Source: CP2-2F sp034436355
Lineage (GTDB): Bacteria > Chloroflexota > Anaerolineae > Aggregatilineales > UBA2796
Reading direction: 5' to 3'
NCBI GenBank assembly: GCA_034436355.1
Contig: DAOTVQ010000026.1
Coordinates: 29,960 to 93,959, forward strand
Length of the DNA stretch: 64,000 nt
Position 1 is the first letter of the stretch, and the number at the start of each line of letters is the position of its first letter. The notes beneath the pieces were generated by a model. It worked only from the letters and a program-made list of their open reading frames with translations, was not told the DNA's origin and did no database searches. Shown one piece after another: positions 1-8,794 of this stretch. Both the position numbers and the translations under genes were made by a program.

Positions 1-1970
1 CTGAGCTGGCGCGCTTGCCCAAATGCCTGCGCCGAGAGCCTGATCTGATAGGCGCGGCGCTCAGGCACGCGCAAGTACAGCCGTGCGCCTGCCTCTGCGC
101 CCGTCCAGCGCGCCGTGATGCCTGCAATGGTCTCGGCGTAGTGCCAGCCGCGCCCAATGAAGCGCACATCTTCCGCCGCACCCAGATCAATCAGACCGTC
201 GGGCGGCACGCGCTGCGGACAGCCATCCCAAGCTGGGTGCGCCGCCGTTCGGTAGGCAACTGCCGCACCTTCAATCCACACAGGGCAGAGCAGATCGCGC
301 AGGTCGCGGTTGAAGAAGTCGAAAATTTCGGTGAGCGCTGCGCTTTCGCGCCCGATCAAGTCCTGATGCACCACAAAGTAGCCGATTGGATAGCCAAAAA
401 TGCGCTCGCGCATCTGCGCTTGCACAAAGGGCGCGTCTAGCGGCAGGCGCTGCCCAAGCCAACTGAGCATCGGATCGCCCGTCTCGATGTAGAAGAAATG
501 CTCGACGGGCGCCCGCGAGATGAAGCCGTTGATCATGCGCTTTTGGTGCGCGATGCCATACCACTGTAGCTGTGTGGCACGCGGATCGCCAAGGATGACC
601 TCGCCCGTTGCGACGCCGGTTGGCACTTCCACCACAATCAGATCATCGTAAGGCACGCCGCGCTCTGCGCCGATTTCAGCATAGAAAGCGTAGGCAGGCG
701 GCACGGGATCAAGCGGCGCTGTCTCCCACAGGCGGATTGCCCACGCATTGGCGAGGAAGGCGATCACAATGAAGGCGAGTTGTGCGCGCTGCCTGCCCAT
801 CAACAACGGCGTGAAGACTTTTCCGGCGAACACAGCCGCCGCGATCACGAAGATCGGCGCCAGCCGCCACGGCATCCCAAACATGCCACCCGTTAGCGCG
901 TGCAGCAGACGATAGGGCGTTGGCAGGCTCAGATCGCCAATTTGCAAGCTGCCACCAAGCGCAATCAGGAAGGGCGGCAAGCTCAACCAGAACCACAGCC
1001 AACGCCCGTCCTGCTTGTGGCGCACACGCCGCACCAAGAGCGCCGTGATCAGGGCAGCCAGCGCTGCCAGAGTCACGAACGCGCCGAGTGATGGCGTGTT
1101 CCACAGCCACCACGTCTCTGCCATGCTGAACAGGTGATTTGCCACACCGGGACGCCCTGCGGCATCGCCCGGCGCCAGCGTGCCGCGAAACTGCAAGGCG
1201 TATGGCAAATAGCCGTAGAACCACAAGAGCGCCGCTGCAAGGCTCACCGTCAGCAGGGCGGCTGCTATCAGCCTGATCAGGTGTGGCGGAGTCCGCCGCG
1301 CTTGCCACACGCTCAGCAGCCCGAATGGCACCAGTAAAAACGCGGCAAAGATCGGGAATTGGTGATCGCTCATCGCCAAGCCATAGAGCGCCACACCTTG
1401 CACGGCTGCCCAAAAAAGGGTACGTGGTATACTCCCTGCACGGGTGGCACTGACCGTTTGACTCCACAAGATGAGGTGCAGCGGCAGCCAAAACCAGTTC
1501 ATTAAGTTGATATGCGTGTTATAGTACCAATAACGCGCAATCGGGAAGGTTTGCAGGGCGATGCCGCCGATCAGCGCCAAACTTGGCGCAGCACCTTCAC
1601 GGCGCAGCAGCACAAAGAGCGCGTAGCCGTTCAGGGTGCAAACCGTGAAAATGATGACGTTGAAGGCAGTCAGTGTGCCAACCAACGGCTCGATCAGCGC
1701 CCACAAGGGATACCAAAAGGCGGCGTAGGCATGATAACCATAGTTGGTCAGCGCGGGGTAGAACACAAAATCGTTCAGGTAGGCGTTAATGCCCGCCGTT
1801 TGGCTGAGGTAGCGCAGAAACCAAAAATTCCAGTGGTAGTTAAAATAGTCGTAGCCGGCGGTGTGTGTGCCGTTCTTGAAGATGAGCGCGTGCAGCACGA
1901 TGAAGGCTAACGTGCCGTAGCAGGCAAGTGCCAGCAGGTGCAGCCGTGTGCGTGCAGAAAATGTCGTCAT
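1..1970 (-). CDS. Polytopic membrane protein, possible GT-C-type glycosyltransferase (3' end outside window)
   Basis: An open frame runs leftward from an ATG at 1970 to the window edge with no stop, giving at least 656 residues. The N-terminus (MTTFSARTRLHLLALACYG) starts a first membrane segment. It is followed by a loop with Asp and aromatic residues (GYDYFNYHWNFW) and then many hydrophobic stretches up to about residue 420. The remaining C-terminal part is soluble. A first-loop Asp after the first membrane segment, many membrane helices and a soluble C-terminal domain are typical of GT-C membrane glycosyltransferases and YfhO-like proteins, so a role in transferring lipid-linked sugars is possible. 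No family-specific motif is certain. The gene is divergent from the cyclase gene that starts about 20 bases away. Confidence 0.75.
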   Translation of the reverse strand, partial: MTTFSARTRLHLLALACYGTLAFIVLHALIFKNGTHTAGYDYFNYHWNFWFLRYLSQTAGINAYLNDFVFYPALTNYGYHAYAAFWYPLWALIEPLVGTLTAFNVIIFTVCTLNGYALFVLLRREGAAPSLALIGGIALQTFPIARYWYYNTHINLMNWFWLPLHLILWSQTVSATRAGSIPRTLFWAAVQGVALYGLAMSDHQFPIFAAFLLVPFGLLSVWQARRTPPHLIRLIAAALLTVSLAAALLWFYGYLPYALQFRGTLAPGDAAGRPGVANHLFSMAETWWLWNTPSLGAFVTLAALAALITALLVRRVRHKQDGRWLWFWLSLPPFLIALGGSLQIGDLSLPTPYRLLHALTGGMFGMPWRLAPIFVIAAAVFAGKVFTPLLMGRQRAQLAFIVIAFLANAWAIRLWETAPLDPVPPAYAFYAEIGAERGVPYDDLIVVEVPTGVATGEVILGDPRATQLQWYGIAHQKRMINGFISRAPVEHFFYIETGDPMLSWLGQRLPLDAPFVQAQMRERIFGYPIGYFVVHQDLIGRESAALTEIFDFFNRDLRDLLCPVWIEGAAVAYRTAAHPAWDGCPQRVPPDGLIDLGAAEDVRFIGRGWHYAETIAGITARWTGAEAGARLYLRVPERRAYQIRLSAQAFGQARQL

Positions 1971-1990
1971 GGCGTGTTTAGTCATTCCAT

Positions 1991-3589
1991 GTGTCAGTGA
2001 TCGATGTGACAAGTGAGCTGTGTAAAACTATGCCACAAAAAAATGAACCGTCCACCGCTTTGTTTGCTGCGCTTGAGGCGCGGCTGCGAAACTTGCTGCC
2101 TGCCGACCTCTACGCAGCGGCATGGGTTGATCCCTCACCTGCCACGCTGGAGCGCGTTTTTGAGCATCTGCGGACGCTGCAAAGCATCCTCTATGATTAT
2201 ATGCCGCGCCAAGTGTCTGAAACGCTGCCTGAGCCGGGTGAAGTGCGCCATGTGTGGCAAGAAGGCACGCTCATGTTCACCGACCTTGCCGGCTTCACGC
2301 CGTTGATGGAAGCCAACGCCAGCTTCGGGCGTGCAGGGGCGCGCACCGTCCTAAAAACGCTCAACGACTACTTTGGCACCATGATCGAGATCATCGGCAA
2401 ATCGGGCGGCAACCTGCTCGAGTTTACCGGCGACGCCATGCTCGTTCAATTCCCAACCACTGCCCGCCAAAACGACGCCGCGCAGGCAGTGCGCGCTGGC
2501 TTGCGGATGCAGCGCGCCATGGCACAGTTTACGGATATGCCGCTGCCACAGGGCAAATTCACGCTTGGGATGCGCGTCGGCATTCACTCTGGGCGCTTTT
2601 TCACGGCTGAGATCGGCACGCCCTTCCGCATGGAGCATGTGCTGCTGGGCGGCGCAGTGACGCATACCAAGCAGGCAGAAGGCGCGGGCAAGGTTGGGCG
2701 CGTTAACCTGACGCTTGCCGCCTATGAGCGCGTGAAGGGCGAGTTCCGCTTCGAGCCGAACGATCAGGCAGGCTACATGCTGGCAGTGGATGACCTCACA
2801 GCACGTGAGTTGGGCGATTTTGACTTCTCGCCGGGCGGCAGGCGGCTTTCGCGTGCGCTGTTGATGGATCGCAGCATGGGCGGCTTGCTGCGCGAAATTG
2901 ATCAGGTGCTGGTGGTGGTAGAGCCGTTGGCAAGCTACCTGCCGCGTGCCGTCCTAAATCTGCTGGTTGAAAATGCCTCGCGCCGCCAAATTCCGCCCGA
3001 TTTTCCCGAACCGACCGTCATCTTCGTCAATCTGGTTGGTTTGCCGGAATCGGTTGATCAGGTGTTGCCTGATGAAGAAGACGATCTCGCTGCCAGCTTT
3101 TCGCGGGTGTTTGGCTTGATCAACGCGGCAGTGGAGGCACGCGGCGGCGTGCTGAAAAAAGTGACCTGCCATCTGAGCGGTTCGGATATGATGATCGTCT
3201 TTGGCGCGCCCAACGCGCATACCGACGATCCGCTGCGCGCCGCGCACGCTGCCCTCGCCATTCGGGACGTGATCACGCGCTTGCAGCCGCCGCTGGTGAA
3301 TGGTAAGGCGGTCAATGTGCATTGCCAGATTGGTCTGGCGCGTGGCGCGGTCTTTTCGGCGGAAATTGGCGAGCCACGTGGACGCCGTGAGTTCAATATC
3401 TTGGGCGATACGGTAAACACGGCAGCGCGCCTGATGGGTAAGGCGGCGCGCAACCAAATCTTGATGACAGAGGCAGTCTACAGCGAGATCAAAGAGCGCA
3501 TGGACTGTGAAGCGCTGGGCGCTATTCCCCTCAAGGGCAAAGCGGCACCGGTGCCAATCTTTGCCCTGAAGGGACACTTGGCAGACTAA
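1991..3589 (+). CDS. Class III nucleotide cyclase with two catalytic domains in one chain
   Basis: The 532-residue protein carries two class III cyclase homology domains, at about residues 88-245 and 340-530. The first keeps both metal-binding aspartates (D98 in FTDLAGFT, D148 in FTGDAML) but lacks the transition-state Asn/Arg, reading GGAVTHTKQAEG. The second lost both metal positions (N347 and S398) but keeps the N476/R480 motif, GDTVNTAARL. Together they could form one active site, as in mammalian soluble and transmembrane adenylyl cyclases. The purine-selecting positions read E144 and N469, neither the adenylyl pair (Lys with Asp/Thr) nor the guanylyl pair (Glu/Cys), so ATP or GTP use is open. 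No membrane segment is seen. The start used is GTG 1991; ATG 2030 is an alternative and neither has a strong ribosome-binding site. Confidence 0.9.
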   Translation: MSVIDVTSELCKTMPQKNEPSTALFAALEARLRNLLPADLYAAAWVDPSPATLERVFEHLRTLQSILYDYMPRQVSETLPEPGEVRHVWQEGTLMFTDLAGFTPLMEANASFGRAGARTVLKTLNDYFGTMIEIIGKSGGNLLEFTGDAMLVQFPTTARQNDAAQAVRAGLRMQRAMAQFTDMPLPQGKFTLGMRVGIHSGRFFTAEIGTPFRMEHVLLGGAVTHTKQAEGAGKVGRVNLTLAAYERVKGEFRFEPNDQAGYMLAVDDLTARELGDFDFSPGGRRLSRALLMDRSMGGLLREIDQVLVVVEPLASYLPRAVLNLLVENASRRQIPPDFPEPTVIFVNLVGLPESVDQVLPDEEDDLAASFSRVFGLINAAVEARGGVLKKVTCHLSGSDMMIVFGAPNAHTDDPLRAAHAALAIRDVITRLQPPLVNGKAVNVHCQIGLARGAVFSAEIGEPRGRREFNILGDTVNTAARLMGKAARNQILMTEAVYSEIKERMDCEALGAIPLKGKAAPVPIFALKGHLAD

Positions 3590-4539
3590 GCCGCGCTGAT
3601 TATGCCGATGGCACTGATCAGTATGGCGAAGGCTGCCCCTGCCCACAGGCTGCGTGTGCGGAGTGCAATCACGCCCAGTGCCACACCTAGCACGCCATAC
3701 TGTGCGATGGCAAAGGCTGTGCCTGCCAGCAAGTTGCCACCCAACGCGGCGGTGCTGCTTGGCACGTGCCACAGCGCGAACAGCAGTGCTTGTACGGCAA
3801 GCGCCCAACGGACGTTCATCAGGCGCAGCAGGCGTGTTTGCAGCGCCCCGCGAAAGAGGAATTCTGCGCCAAAGCCGTGAATGAGCGCCCCTGTGAGCAG
3901 GCTACGCGCCAAGAGCAGCGGAGTCGCCGCGCCCGACCATAGCACCAAGAACAGCAGTGTGGCAGGCAGTGCGCCCCACACAATGATCATCTGCCCAACG
4001 CGGTGACCGCTGCCCATGCCGAGTTCGCTCCAGCGTGCGCCCAACAGCACCAAGAGCAGCGCGGGAATGAAGAAATAGGCGGCAGGGTTGCCCAACGCAG
4101 CGGCAGGATCATTGACCAGCAGTGGGCTAAAATATGCCCTGCCCATGCCGCGAAAAACATCCACAGCCTCTGACCACAACGGCACATAGCTGTGGGCGGC
4201 AAAGCCCGTCATGATGATAACGCCGAGTATCACGGCAAGCTGCATCAGAATGCGGTTGCGCGGCGTGCCTATCACCACGCGCCCAACTTTGGGCGGTGCA
4301 TCGGTCAAGATTAAGGTGAGCAGCACACCGACGAGCGCACCAAGCGCCAACAACAGCAATCCCCAAACTGCATAGCCCGCAATGGTAAGGTAGAGCATCG
4401 CGCCTAGCCATGCGCCACCAAACAGTTGTGTGGTGCTGTGCATAGCGCGCACGCGCCCCACCCACTGCGCCCGCCCTGATAAGGGTTCACTCACGATAGG
4501 TAGGTTTCCCGTTTGCCGAATGCCTGAAAGTGCGCTCAT
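3586..4539 (-). CDS. CPBP/CAAX-protease-like membrane protein with degenerate active site
   Basis: The 317-residue protein has about eight hydrophobic segments and a C-terminal CPBP (Abi/Rce1-like) intramembrane metalloprotease signature: AEFLFRGALQTRL at 225-237 and FALWHV at 254-259. The family normally has EExxxR, then FxxxH, then a later HxxxN/D. Here the first Glu is Ala225. The third motif, expected near 299-306, reads SLWAGAAFAI with no His. E226, R230 and H258 remain. Proteolysis is therefore doubtful and a non-catalytic membrane role is possible. The start ATG has an AAGGGG site nine bases upstream on its strand. Its stop overlaps the stop of the convergent cyclase gene by four bases (CTAA). 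Confidence 0.75.
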   Translation of the reverse strand: MSALSGIRQTGNLPIVSEPLSGRAQWVGRVRAMHSTTQLFGGAWLGAMLYLTIAGYAVWGLLLLALGALVGVLLTLILTDAPPKVGRVVIGTPRNRILMQLAVILGVIIMTGFAAHSYVPLWSEAVDVFRGMGRAYFSPLLVNDPAAALGNPAAYFFIPALLLVLLGARWSELGMGSGHRVGQMIIVWGALPATLLFLVLWSGAATPLLLARSLLTGALIHGFGAEFLFRGALQTRLLRLMNVRWALAVQALLFALWHVPSSTAALGGNLLAGTAFAIAQYGVLGVALGVIALRTRSLWAGAAFAILISAIGIISAA

Positions 4540-4568
4540 CTTAACTATCCCCTTCCCAATGCTCTGTA

Positions 4569-4587
4569 TTTAATGTTCATCATTAAA
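4569..4587. promoter_or_regulatory. Palindrome upstream of the CPBP gene
   Basis: TTTAATGTTCATCATTAAA is a perfect seven-base inverted repeat around a five-base centre. It lies 30 to 48 bases upstream of the CPBP start. Position and AT-rich symmetry suggest an operator for a dimeric regulator, but no regulator gene is next to it. Confidence 0.35.
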
Positions 4588-4664
4588 GCAGAACAGCGCG
4601 CAGCAGGTATCCGCCCTGACGTGGATTGTGCGATGAGTCCCTGTGCGGAAGTTTGGCGCGCCGC

Positions 4665-4687
4665 AAGGCGGAGTTGATCTCCGCCTT
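4665..4687 (-). terminator. Hairpin after the epimerase operon
   Basis: AAGGCGGAG and CTCCGCCTT form a nine-base stem with a TTGAT loop, 15 bases past the epimerase stop. The T-run in the operon's direction is only two bases, so termination may be weak. The hairpin would also help separate the operon from the CPBP gene. Confidence 0.45.
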
Positions 4688-4702
4688 TGGACGGAGTGCT
4701 GA

Positions 4703-5110
4703 TCAGCTTGAGCGCGGCAGTTCGTAAAGCTCCACCAACACGCCGAACGCACTTTTAGGATGAATGAAGCAGTAGCGCACGCCTTCGGCATTTACCTTTG
4801 GTGCGTCGTTGATCAACTCCACACCGTGATCGCGCAGGCGCTGCATGGCAGCCGCAAGGTCTGGCACTTCAAGGCACAGGTGATGCAAGCCCGCGCCGCG
4901 CTTGGCAAGGTATTTGGCAACGCCGCTGGTGCTGTTGGTTGGCGCCAGCAGTTCGATCTCGCCCGCTTCCAGCGGCAGAAAAGCGATCTCAACTTCTTCC
5001 TCAGCATTGCGCTCGGTCTTGCCAAGCGGCAAGCCTAAGGCATCGCGCCAGAAGGCGAGCGCTTGCTGAATATCTTCCACCACAATTGCAAGATGATTCA
5101 AGCGCAGCAT
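4703..5110 (-). CDS. mce: Methylmalonyl-CoA epimerase (VOC family)
   Basis: The 135-residue length and the two beta-alpha-beta-beta-beta halves fit methylmalonyl-CoA epimerase, which interconverts the 2R and 2S forms of methylmalonyl-CoA in propionate and odd-chain metabolism. Visible metal-ligand motifs are NHLAIVV near the N-terminus (His6), HHLCLEVPD near the middle and LVELYE at the C-terminus. The start lies three bases after the stop of the upstream SDR gene, so the two are probably co-transcribed. No methylmalonyl-CoA mutase is in the window. Other VOC members such as glyoxalase are less likely given the spacing of the motifs. Confidence 0.85.
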   Translation of the reverse strand: MLRLNHLAIVVEDIQQALAFWRDALGLPLGKTERNAEEEVEIAFLPLEAGEIELLAPTNSTSGVAKYLAKRGAGLHHLCLEVPDLAAAMQRLRDHGVELINDAPKVNAEGVRYCFIHPKSAFGVLVELYELPRSS

Positions 5111-5113
5111 TGC

Positions 5114-6046
5114 TTATGATCTTTCCTTTGCCTTAGCGACGTGCTCCGCTTTAATCTGCTCCACCATCGCCATAAGGTCGGGTGTGAAGATGTAGCGTAG
5201 GGCGAGGGTTGCCAACAGTGGGAAGTGCCGTTCCAGCCAAGCGCCAACCAGCATCACCGTGCCGCCGAACAGGATTTCCTGCTCACCTTTCAGCAAACCA
5301 TCAATGGTGCGCTCGGCAACGTAGTGCGGCGTATCCACGGTTAAGCCCATCTCGCGCACATAGTCCTGCATGGCAGGCGCCACCATCTCGGTATCGGTGT
5401 AGGAAGGCAGCACGCTCACCACGCGCACACCGGTGCCTTCCAGCTGCCGCCGCAGCGCGTCCGAGAAGGCGATTAGCCCAACTTTGGTGGCAGCATAGAC
5501 TGGCTGCTGCGCCGTTGGAATTTTGCCCGCCATTGACGAGACGTTGATGATGACACCGCTGCGCTGTGCCAACATCGGGATCAGGCACAGGCGCGTCAGG
5601 TTGATGGCAGAGGCAAGGTTGGTGCTGACCATTTGGCGGGTGCGGCGCGGGTGGTGATTTTGCAGCGTGCCGTAATCCACCAAGCCTGCGTTGTTGATCA
5701 AAATATCCACGCGTCCATAGTGATCGAGTACTGTTTGCACCAATGCCTCAAGCTGCGCGTCATCGTTGACGTCGGTTGGCACGCACAACACTTCAGCGGC
5801 ATAGGTGGCAACTTCGGCGCGCACTTCTTCAAGTGCCTCAGCACGGCGGGCTGCCAGCACCAACCGTGCGCCGCGCCGTGCAAAGGCAAGCGCATAGGCG
5901 CGCCCGATGCCTGCCGAAGCGCCTGTAATGATCACCACCGCCTGATTCAGCACTAGCGGCGAGTGTTCTGGGCGCAAGTAGCGCATCAACCAATAGGCGG
6001 CAGCACTTGCTGCGCCACCAAGCAAAAACCAGCGGAAACGTCCCAT
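5114..6046 (-). CDS. Membrane-anchored short-chain dehydrogenase/reductase
   Basis: This 310-residue classical SDR has an N-terminal hydrophobic anchor (about residues 5-22), then the Rossmann nucleotide motif TGASAGIG, the NNAG motif, a catalytic serine in NVSSMAG and YAATK with the catalytic Tyr and Lys. A C-terminal hydrophobic stretch (GTVMLVGAWLERHFPLLATL) may also touch the membrane. The layout resembles DHRS7/SadH-like enzymes that reduce lipid or keto substrates at membranes. The substrate cannot be read from sequence. It sits three bases upstream of the epimerase gene. Confidence 0.85.
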   Translation of the reverse strand: MGRFRWFLLGGAASAAAYWLMRYLRPEHSPLVLNQAVVIITGASAGIGRAYALAFARRGARLVLAARRAEALEEVRAEVATYAAEVLCVPTDVNDDAQLEALVQTVLDHYGRVDILINNAGLVDYGTLQNHHPRRTRQMVSTNLASAINLTRLCLIPMLAQRSGVIINVSSMAGKIPTAQQPVYAATKVGLIAFSDALRRQLEGTGVRVVSVLPSYTDTEMVAPAMQDYVREMGLTVDTPHYVAERTIDGLLKGEQEILFGGTVMLVGAWLERHFPLLATLALRYIFTPDLMAMVEQIKAEHVAKAKERS

Positions 6047-6078
6047 AGCGGCGGTATCCTTTCTAGCGCCTGTGCGCG

Positions 6079-6837
6079 TTAGCGTTCTTTGCGGGCAATA
6101 CAGATTTGATTCACGCCAAGCGTAAGTGGGTTAAAGGTGGTTTGCGTCACCACTTGCAGCAGGGCGGGCAACCCGAACAGGGCAAATTGCAGTTTGGCGG
6201 GCAACAGCGGCAGATATGGCACATCCCACAAGCCATCGCCAAAGTGCCGCAACACGCGGAAGCCTTGCCATTCTACCCAAGCGCGCCACTGAGCGGGCGT
6301 CTGCACGTTGATGTGGGTTGGGTCTTTGCCGATGGCGTCGGTCTTGGGGTCTTTGAAGCGGCGGAAGCTGTAGATCGGGTTGGGTGTGGCAAACAGAAAG
6401 AGTCCGTTTGGCTGCAAGAGGCGATGCACTTCGGCAATGGTGTGCTGCGGATTAGGCAGATGTTCCACCAAATGGAGCGCCACCACCGCGCTAAAGGCGC
6501 CCGTCTCAAAAGGCGAGAGGTCGTCGGCGCTCTGCACAAATGCTTCTGCCTTTGGCGCATTTAACTTGGTCTGCTCAATGCTGTAGTCGGCAAGGTCAAT
6601 GCCAATACACGGGAAATCATCTTGCAGCAAGCCCAGCAAATGCCCTAGTCCGCAGCCCAGTTCCAGCAGTTTGCCGCCTTTAGGCGCATGGCGGCGCACC
6701 AATGCCGCGTAGTAGCGGCGGGCAAACCAATACATGCTAAAGCGCCCTAGCGAACGGTCTGCGTAGTTATAGCGCTGAAAATATTGCTCGCCATATTCTT
6801 CGACTGGCACACGCGGCGTTGAGTCCGAGTTGGTCAT
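6079..6837 (-). CDS. Class I SAM-dependent methyltransferase
   Basis: The 252-residue protein has the SAM-binding glycine loop LLELGCGLGHLLGLL at about 57-71, followed by the acidic CIGIDLADYS (motif II) and VVALHLVEHLPNP (motif IV-like), then LLQPNGLFLFATPNP. This is the Methyltransf_11/25 pattern. The substrate is unknown. It is 32 bases upstream of the SDR gene on the same strand and probably leads the SDR-epimerase operon. The start ATG lies close to the divergent propeller gene region. Confidence 0.85.
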   Translation of the reverse strand: MTNSDSTPRVPVEEYGEQYFQRYNYADRSLGRFSMYWFARRYYAALVRRHAPKGGKLLELGCGLGHLLGLLQDDFPCIGIDLADYSIEQTKLNAPKAEAFVQSADDLSPFETGAFSAVVALHLVEHLPNPQHTIAEVHRLLQPNGLFLFATPNPIYSFRRFKDPKTDAIGKDPTHINVQTPAQWRAWVEWQGFRVLRHFGDGLWDVPYLPLLPAKLQFALFGLPALLQVVTQTTFNPLTLGVNQICIARKER

Positions 6838-6953
6838 GCTTTTCCCTGCCTATTCCGATCCATCCCTGCCATTATACACAGGCAGGTAGAGATTTTCTAA
6901 CAGGCGGGAACATCGGGCGTGTGCTGAACGTAGGTAAAGCGTGGTGTGCGACG

Positions 6954-6962
6954 TGCTATAAT
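6954..6962 (+). promoter_or_regulatory. Extended -10 promoter for the propeller-SH3b gene
   Basis: TGCTATAAT is a perfect extended -10 element, 33 bases before the chosen start at 6996. No good -35 is seen at the usual distance, which is acceptable for an extended -10 promoter. Confidence 0.5.
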
Positions 6963-6995
6963 GCGTTTATGAAATGCGTAAAGGAGAAGGGAACG

Positions 6996-8720
6996 ATGCG
7001 ATACAGAGCGCTCTGTATGGTTGTGTGCGGCATTCTTGCGCTTAGCGCGCTGCTTGTGCCGTTTGGTGCGCCAACTACTCACGCGCAGGCAGATGGTGAG
7101 CTGATCATTTTGATGCGCGGTGATTTGTGGGCATATAGCGAGGCGAACGGCACACTGCGCCAACTGACGCGGTGGGGCTACAATCAACTGCCGATCATAT
7201 CACCGGATGGTCAACGCGTAGCGTATGCGTCCATCGCCGAGATCGCCATTCCTGCCTTGCAGCGCTTTGGCGATACGCCCAACATCCCGCCTGTCAACAT
7301 CTGGATTTGGTCACTAGCAACAGGGCAAGCCGTGCGCGTGGCGCAGCAGCCGACCAATGCCAGCTTTGGCACCGGGCTGCCCAGCGAAATCTTCATCCGA
7401 CGCGGCACGCCTGCTTGGTCGCCGGATGGCTTCTTGCTAACGTGGGTCGAATCAGTGTTGACGGGCAATGAAACGCGCCATCAGCTCGTCATCTACGATG
7501 TGCTGAGCAACCGTGTGCGTTCTACGACGCCGATCAACGTGCCAAACCTCACCACGCTCTTCAGCTTCGATGTGCCGCGCTGGGGCGGCGCGCTGGCAGT
7601 GCGTGGTAACGGCTTCAGCGGCGAAACCTACACAGAGGTGCTGCTGCTCTTTGATGCCAACGGTCAGCAACTGAATGAAATTCGTGTGCAAGATGGCGGC
7701 GGCGCATCCATCCAATACTACGAATGGGCAACTTTGAACGGTCAGCCGTATATCGCAGCGCTCTTTTCCAACAATGCATGGGTGCTGATCAACCCGATCA
7801 ACGGCTCTCGCGTTAATCCGCCGGGCGTGGTCGAGCGCTATAGCGGGCGTGCGCCGAATGCCGTCTCTGCCTACTTCAACCTTGCCACCAACGGTATGGG
7901 CTACGCTTGGCGCGGCGTTGCCAATCGGCAAGAGGTAGCGCTGCCCTTCTTCGGCTTTCCAGAGCAGCTTTCCATCGCGCCCTCAGGGCAGGCGATTGCG
8001 TGGGCAGAGGAGGCGGTCTACATTTTGCGGGGTGGGCAAACGCGCAAAGTGCCCGGTACGGATCGGGTGGCGGGCGATAACCGTCTGATGGCGGTGGCAT
8101 GGGGCTATAATCAGTGGCGCGTGCAGCCCTCCGGTGTGGTGCAGCCACCTACGCCGCAGCCCGTGCCGAACTGCGCGCTTGCCACACGCCTGACCGCCGG
8201 CCTTCGGGCGCGTGTGACCAGCTTTCCCGCACAGGCAAACGCCCTGAACAGCCAGCCCGCTCGCCCCACCCGCGATCCGCGCAGTGTGCGGCTCGGCACC
8301 ATCCCAATCGGCGGCACGATGACGCTCATCACCGGGCCCGTCTGCAACGATGGCGTGCTGTGGTGGCAAGTGAACTACAACGGCATCATCGGCTGGACGG
8401 GTGAAGGCGAGAATGGCGTCTATTGGCTAGAGCCAATCGTCGGTGCTGATGCCTGCCCGCCGCTGCTGCCGCCGCGCCTGCGGATTGGTGGTGTTGCCCG
8501 CGTCACGCCCGGTGCGCCGAACGCGCTTCGCAGCCAGCCAACCACCAACAACCAGATCAGCCGTGTGATTGGCAACATTCCCGGTGGGCAGTTCTTCAGC
8601 GTGCTGAACGGTCCGATCTGCGCGGATGGCTATGCGTGGTGGCAAGTCAACTATCAAGGGCTGGTTGGCTGGACGGCAGAAGGCGAAGGCGCCACCTACT
8701 GGCTGGAGCCTGCCCAGTAA
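6996..8720 (+). CDS. Secreted beta-propeller protein with two C-terminal SH3b domains
   Basis: The frame is open further upstream, but ATG 6996 has a strong AAGGAGAAGG site five bases before it and begins a clear signal peptide (MRYRALCMVVCGILALSALL...AQA). The 574-residue protein then has a TolB/WD40-like region with PD40-type repeats (ISPDGQRVAYAS, WSPDGFLLTWV, IAPSGQAIAWAEEAVYI). It ends with two SH3-like repeats, each preceded by a Cys (CALATRL and CPPLLPP) and each with WWQVNY, GWT and YWLEP. It is probably exported and may bind cell-surface or wall material. The function is otherwise unknown. Two hairpins follow the stop. Confidence 0.85.
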   Translation: MRYRALCMVVCGILALSALLVPFGAPTTHAQADGELIILMRGDLWAYSEANGTLRQLTRWGYNQLPIISPDGQRVAYASIAEIAIPALQRFGDTPNIPPVNIWIWSLATGQAVRVAQQPTNASFGTGLPSEIFIRRGTPAWSPDGFLLTWVESVLTGNETRHQLVIYDVLSNRVRSTTPINVPNLTTLFSFDVPRWGGALAVRGNGFSGETYTEVLLLFDANGQQLNEIRVQDGGGASIQYYEWATLNGQPYIAALFSNNAWVLINPINGSRVNPPGVVERYSGRAPNAVSAYFNLATNGMGYAWRGVANRQEVALPFFGFPEQLSIAPSGQAIAWAEEAVYILRGGQTRKVPGTDRVAGDNRLMAVAWGYNQWRVQPSGVVQPPTPQPVPNCALATRLTAGLRARVTSFPAQANALNSQPARPTRDPRSVRLGTIPIGGTMTLITGPVCNDGVLWWQVNYNGIIGWTGEGENGVYWLEPIVGADACPPLLPPRLRIGGVARVTPGAPNALRSQPTTNNQISRVIGNIPGGQFFSVLNGPICADGYAWWQVNYQGLVGWTAEGEGATYWLEPAQ

Positions 8721-8738
8721 CCGACCGCAAAACATTTG

Positions 8739-8773
8739 TGTGGTATAGCCTTCTTTTTGAAAGCTATACCACA
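8739..8773. repeat. Perfect 11-base inverted repeat between propeller and kinase genes
   Basis: TGTGGTATAGC at 8739-8749 is mirrored by GCTATACCACA at 8763-8773 around a 13-base spacer. It begins 18 bases after the propeller stop and about 90 bases before the kinase start. It could be half of a terminator or an operator for the kinase gene. Confidence 0.6.
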
Positions 8774-8794
8774 AGGCTTATTTACGAGCCTTTT
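8773..8794 (+). terminator. Short hairpin with T-run after the propeller gene
   Basis: AAGGCT pairs with AGCCTT around an eight-base loop and is followed by two more T residues. It abuts the larger inverted repeat. Together the two hairpins make a plausible terminator for the propeller gene and argue against starting the kinase gene upstream of them. Confidence 0.4.

Noticed and set aside
709..1491. A 260-codon minus-strand frame.
   Set aside because: It lies in another frame within the membrane protein gene that covers 1-1970 and has low-complexity, Cys/Arg-rich composition typical of shadow frames.
2954..3808. A 284-codon minus-strand frame across the cyclase 3' half and the CPBP gene.
   Set aside because: It is antisense to two well-supported genes and has no recognisable domain.
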